Position numbers and translations under genes: made by a program. From Ruegeria intermedia (GTDB taxonomy: Bacteria > Pseudomonadota > Alphaproteobacteria > Rhodobacterales > Rhodobacteraceae): 64,000 nt of DNA. Of this stretch, positions 63,909-64,000 are shown one piece after another (within the stretch, counting starts at the first letter, position 1; every line of letters begins with the position of its first letter). Location of the stretch: the NCBI RefSeq assembly GCF_900129345.1, contig NZ_FQVK01000005.1:110580-174579 (forward strand), given 5' to 3'. A model generated the notes under the pieces. That model saw nothing but the letters and a program-made list of their open reading frames with translations. It was not told the DNA's origin and did not search any database.

Positions 63909-64000
63909 CCTGCCCCCCGCTGGTCCCTCGTTCATAACGAGAGTCTGCGGGTTTGGGTTTGATAGTCTTCGGTTTCGGTTTGGGCAAGCGCGCAGGGCGC
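63909..64000. other. Window end, no feature seen
   Basis: 92 bases after the PilZ gene with no gene start, terminator or tRNA that can be supported. Confidence 0.5.

Overview
The window is a high-GC alphaproteobacterial chromosome segment. It most likely comes from the Roseobacter group (Rhodobacteraceae), judging from the AapJQMP/BztABCD-type amino-acid ABC transporter, the rpmH-rnpA-yidD and yidC-engB clusters, a TIGR02466-type oxygenase beside rplP, and the style of the prophage replication genes. No species is claimed.

Positions 1 to about 16,500 are a mobile element, most likely a prophage whose structural genes lie off the left edge. Its minus-strand replication and recombination operon runs leftward: an AlpA-like helix-turn-helix protein, an unknown, a Sak4-like ATPase, a DUF669 protein, an unknown, a PD-(D/E)XK nuclease, an SF2 helicase, a DUF6511 zinc protein, a primase-helicase, a RuvC-like resolvase, two small proteins and a ParB-domain DNA methyltransferase cut by the window edge. 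Next is a compact module of two unrecognised minus-strand genes (312 and 407 aa), divergent from an XRE repressor and an ImmA/IrrE metallopeptidase, with paired operator-like palindromes between them. This may be the lysogeny switch or a cargo system. The right side is a plus-strand integration operon: small protein, DUF2924, large serine recombinase, HTH-like protein. A further accessory stretch (16.5-18.6 kb) holds one membrane protein of unknown function and ends at tRNA-Arg(ACG).

Positions 18.6-46.1 kb are ordinary chromosome. They include a histidine kinase / flavin oxidoreductase / TVP38 operon; rpmH-rnpA-yidD followed by an AidB-like dehydrogenase, ttcA and an EAL protein; yidC-MOSC-engB; a PepSY protein; argB; a lipid hydroxylase; a ferredoxin; a SixA-like phosphatase; the four-gene amino-acid transporter; and ATP12, HAD, RluA-type pseudouridine synthase, rarA and a DegP-type protease.

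Positions 46.1-62.7 kb are the S10-spc-alpha ribosomal region on the minus strand. It is split into five blocks by unrelated genes: a plus-strand PilZ gene upstream of rplB, a thermonuclease and a 2OG oxygenase between rplP and rpmC, a glycosyltransferase and a DUF1127 gene between rpmD and rplO, and a sulfotransferase between rpoA and rplQ. A sigma70-like promoter with a 17-nt spacer can be read upstream of each ribosomal block, and hairpin terminators or hairpin clusters end four of them. The cluster therefore looks rebuilt as autonomous cassettes. The sulfotransferase is frameshifted exactly at a three-copy 7-bp tandem repeat.
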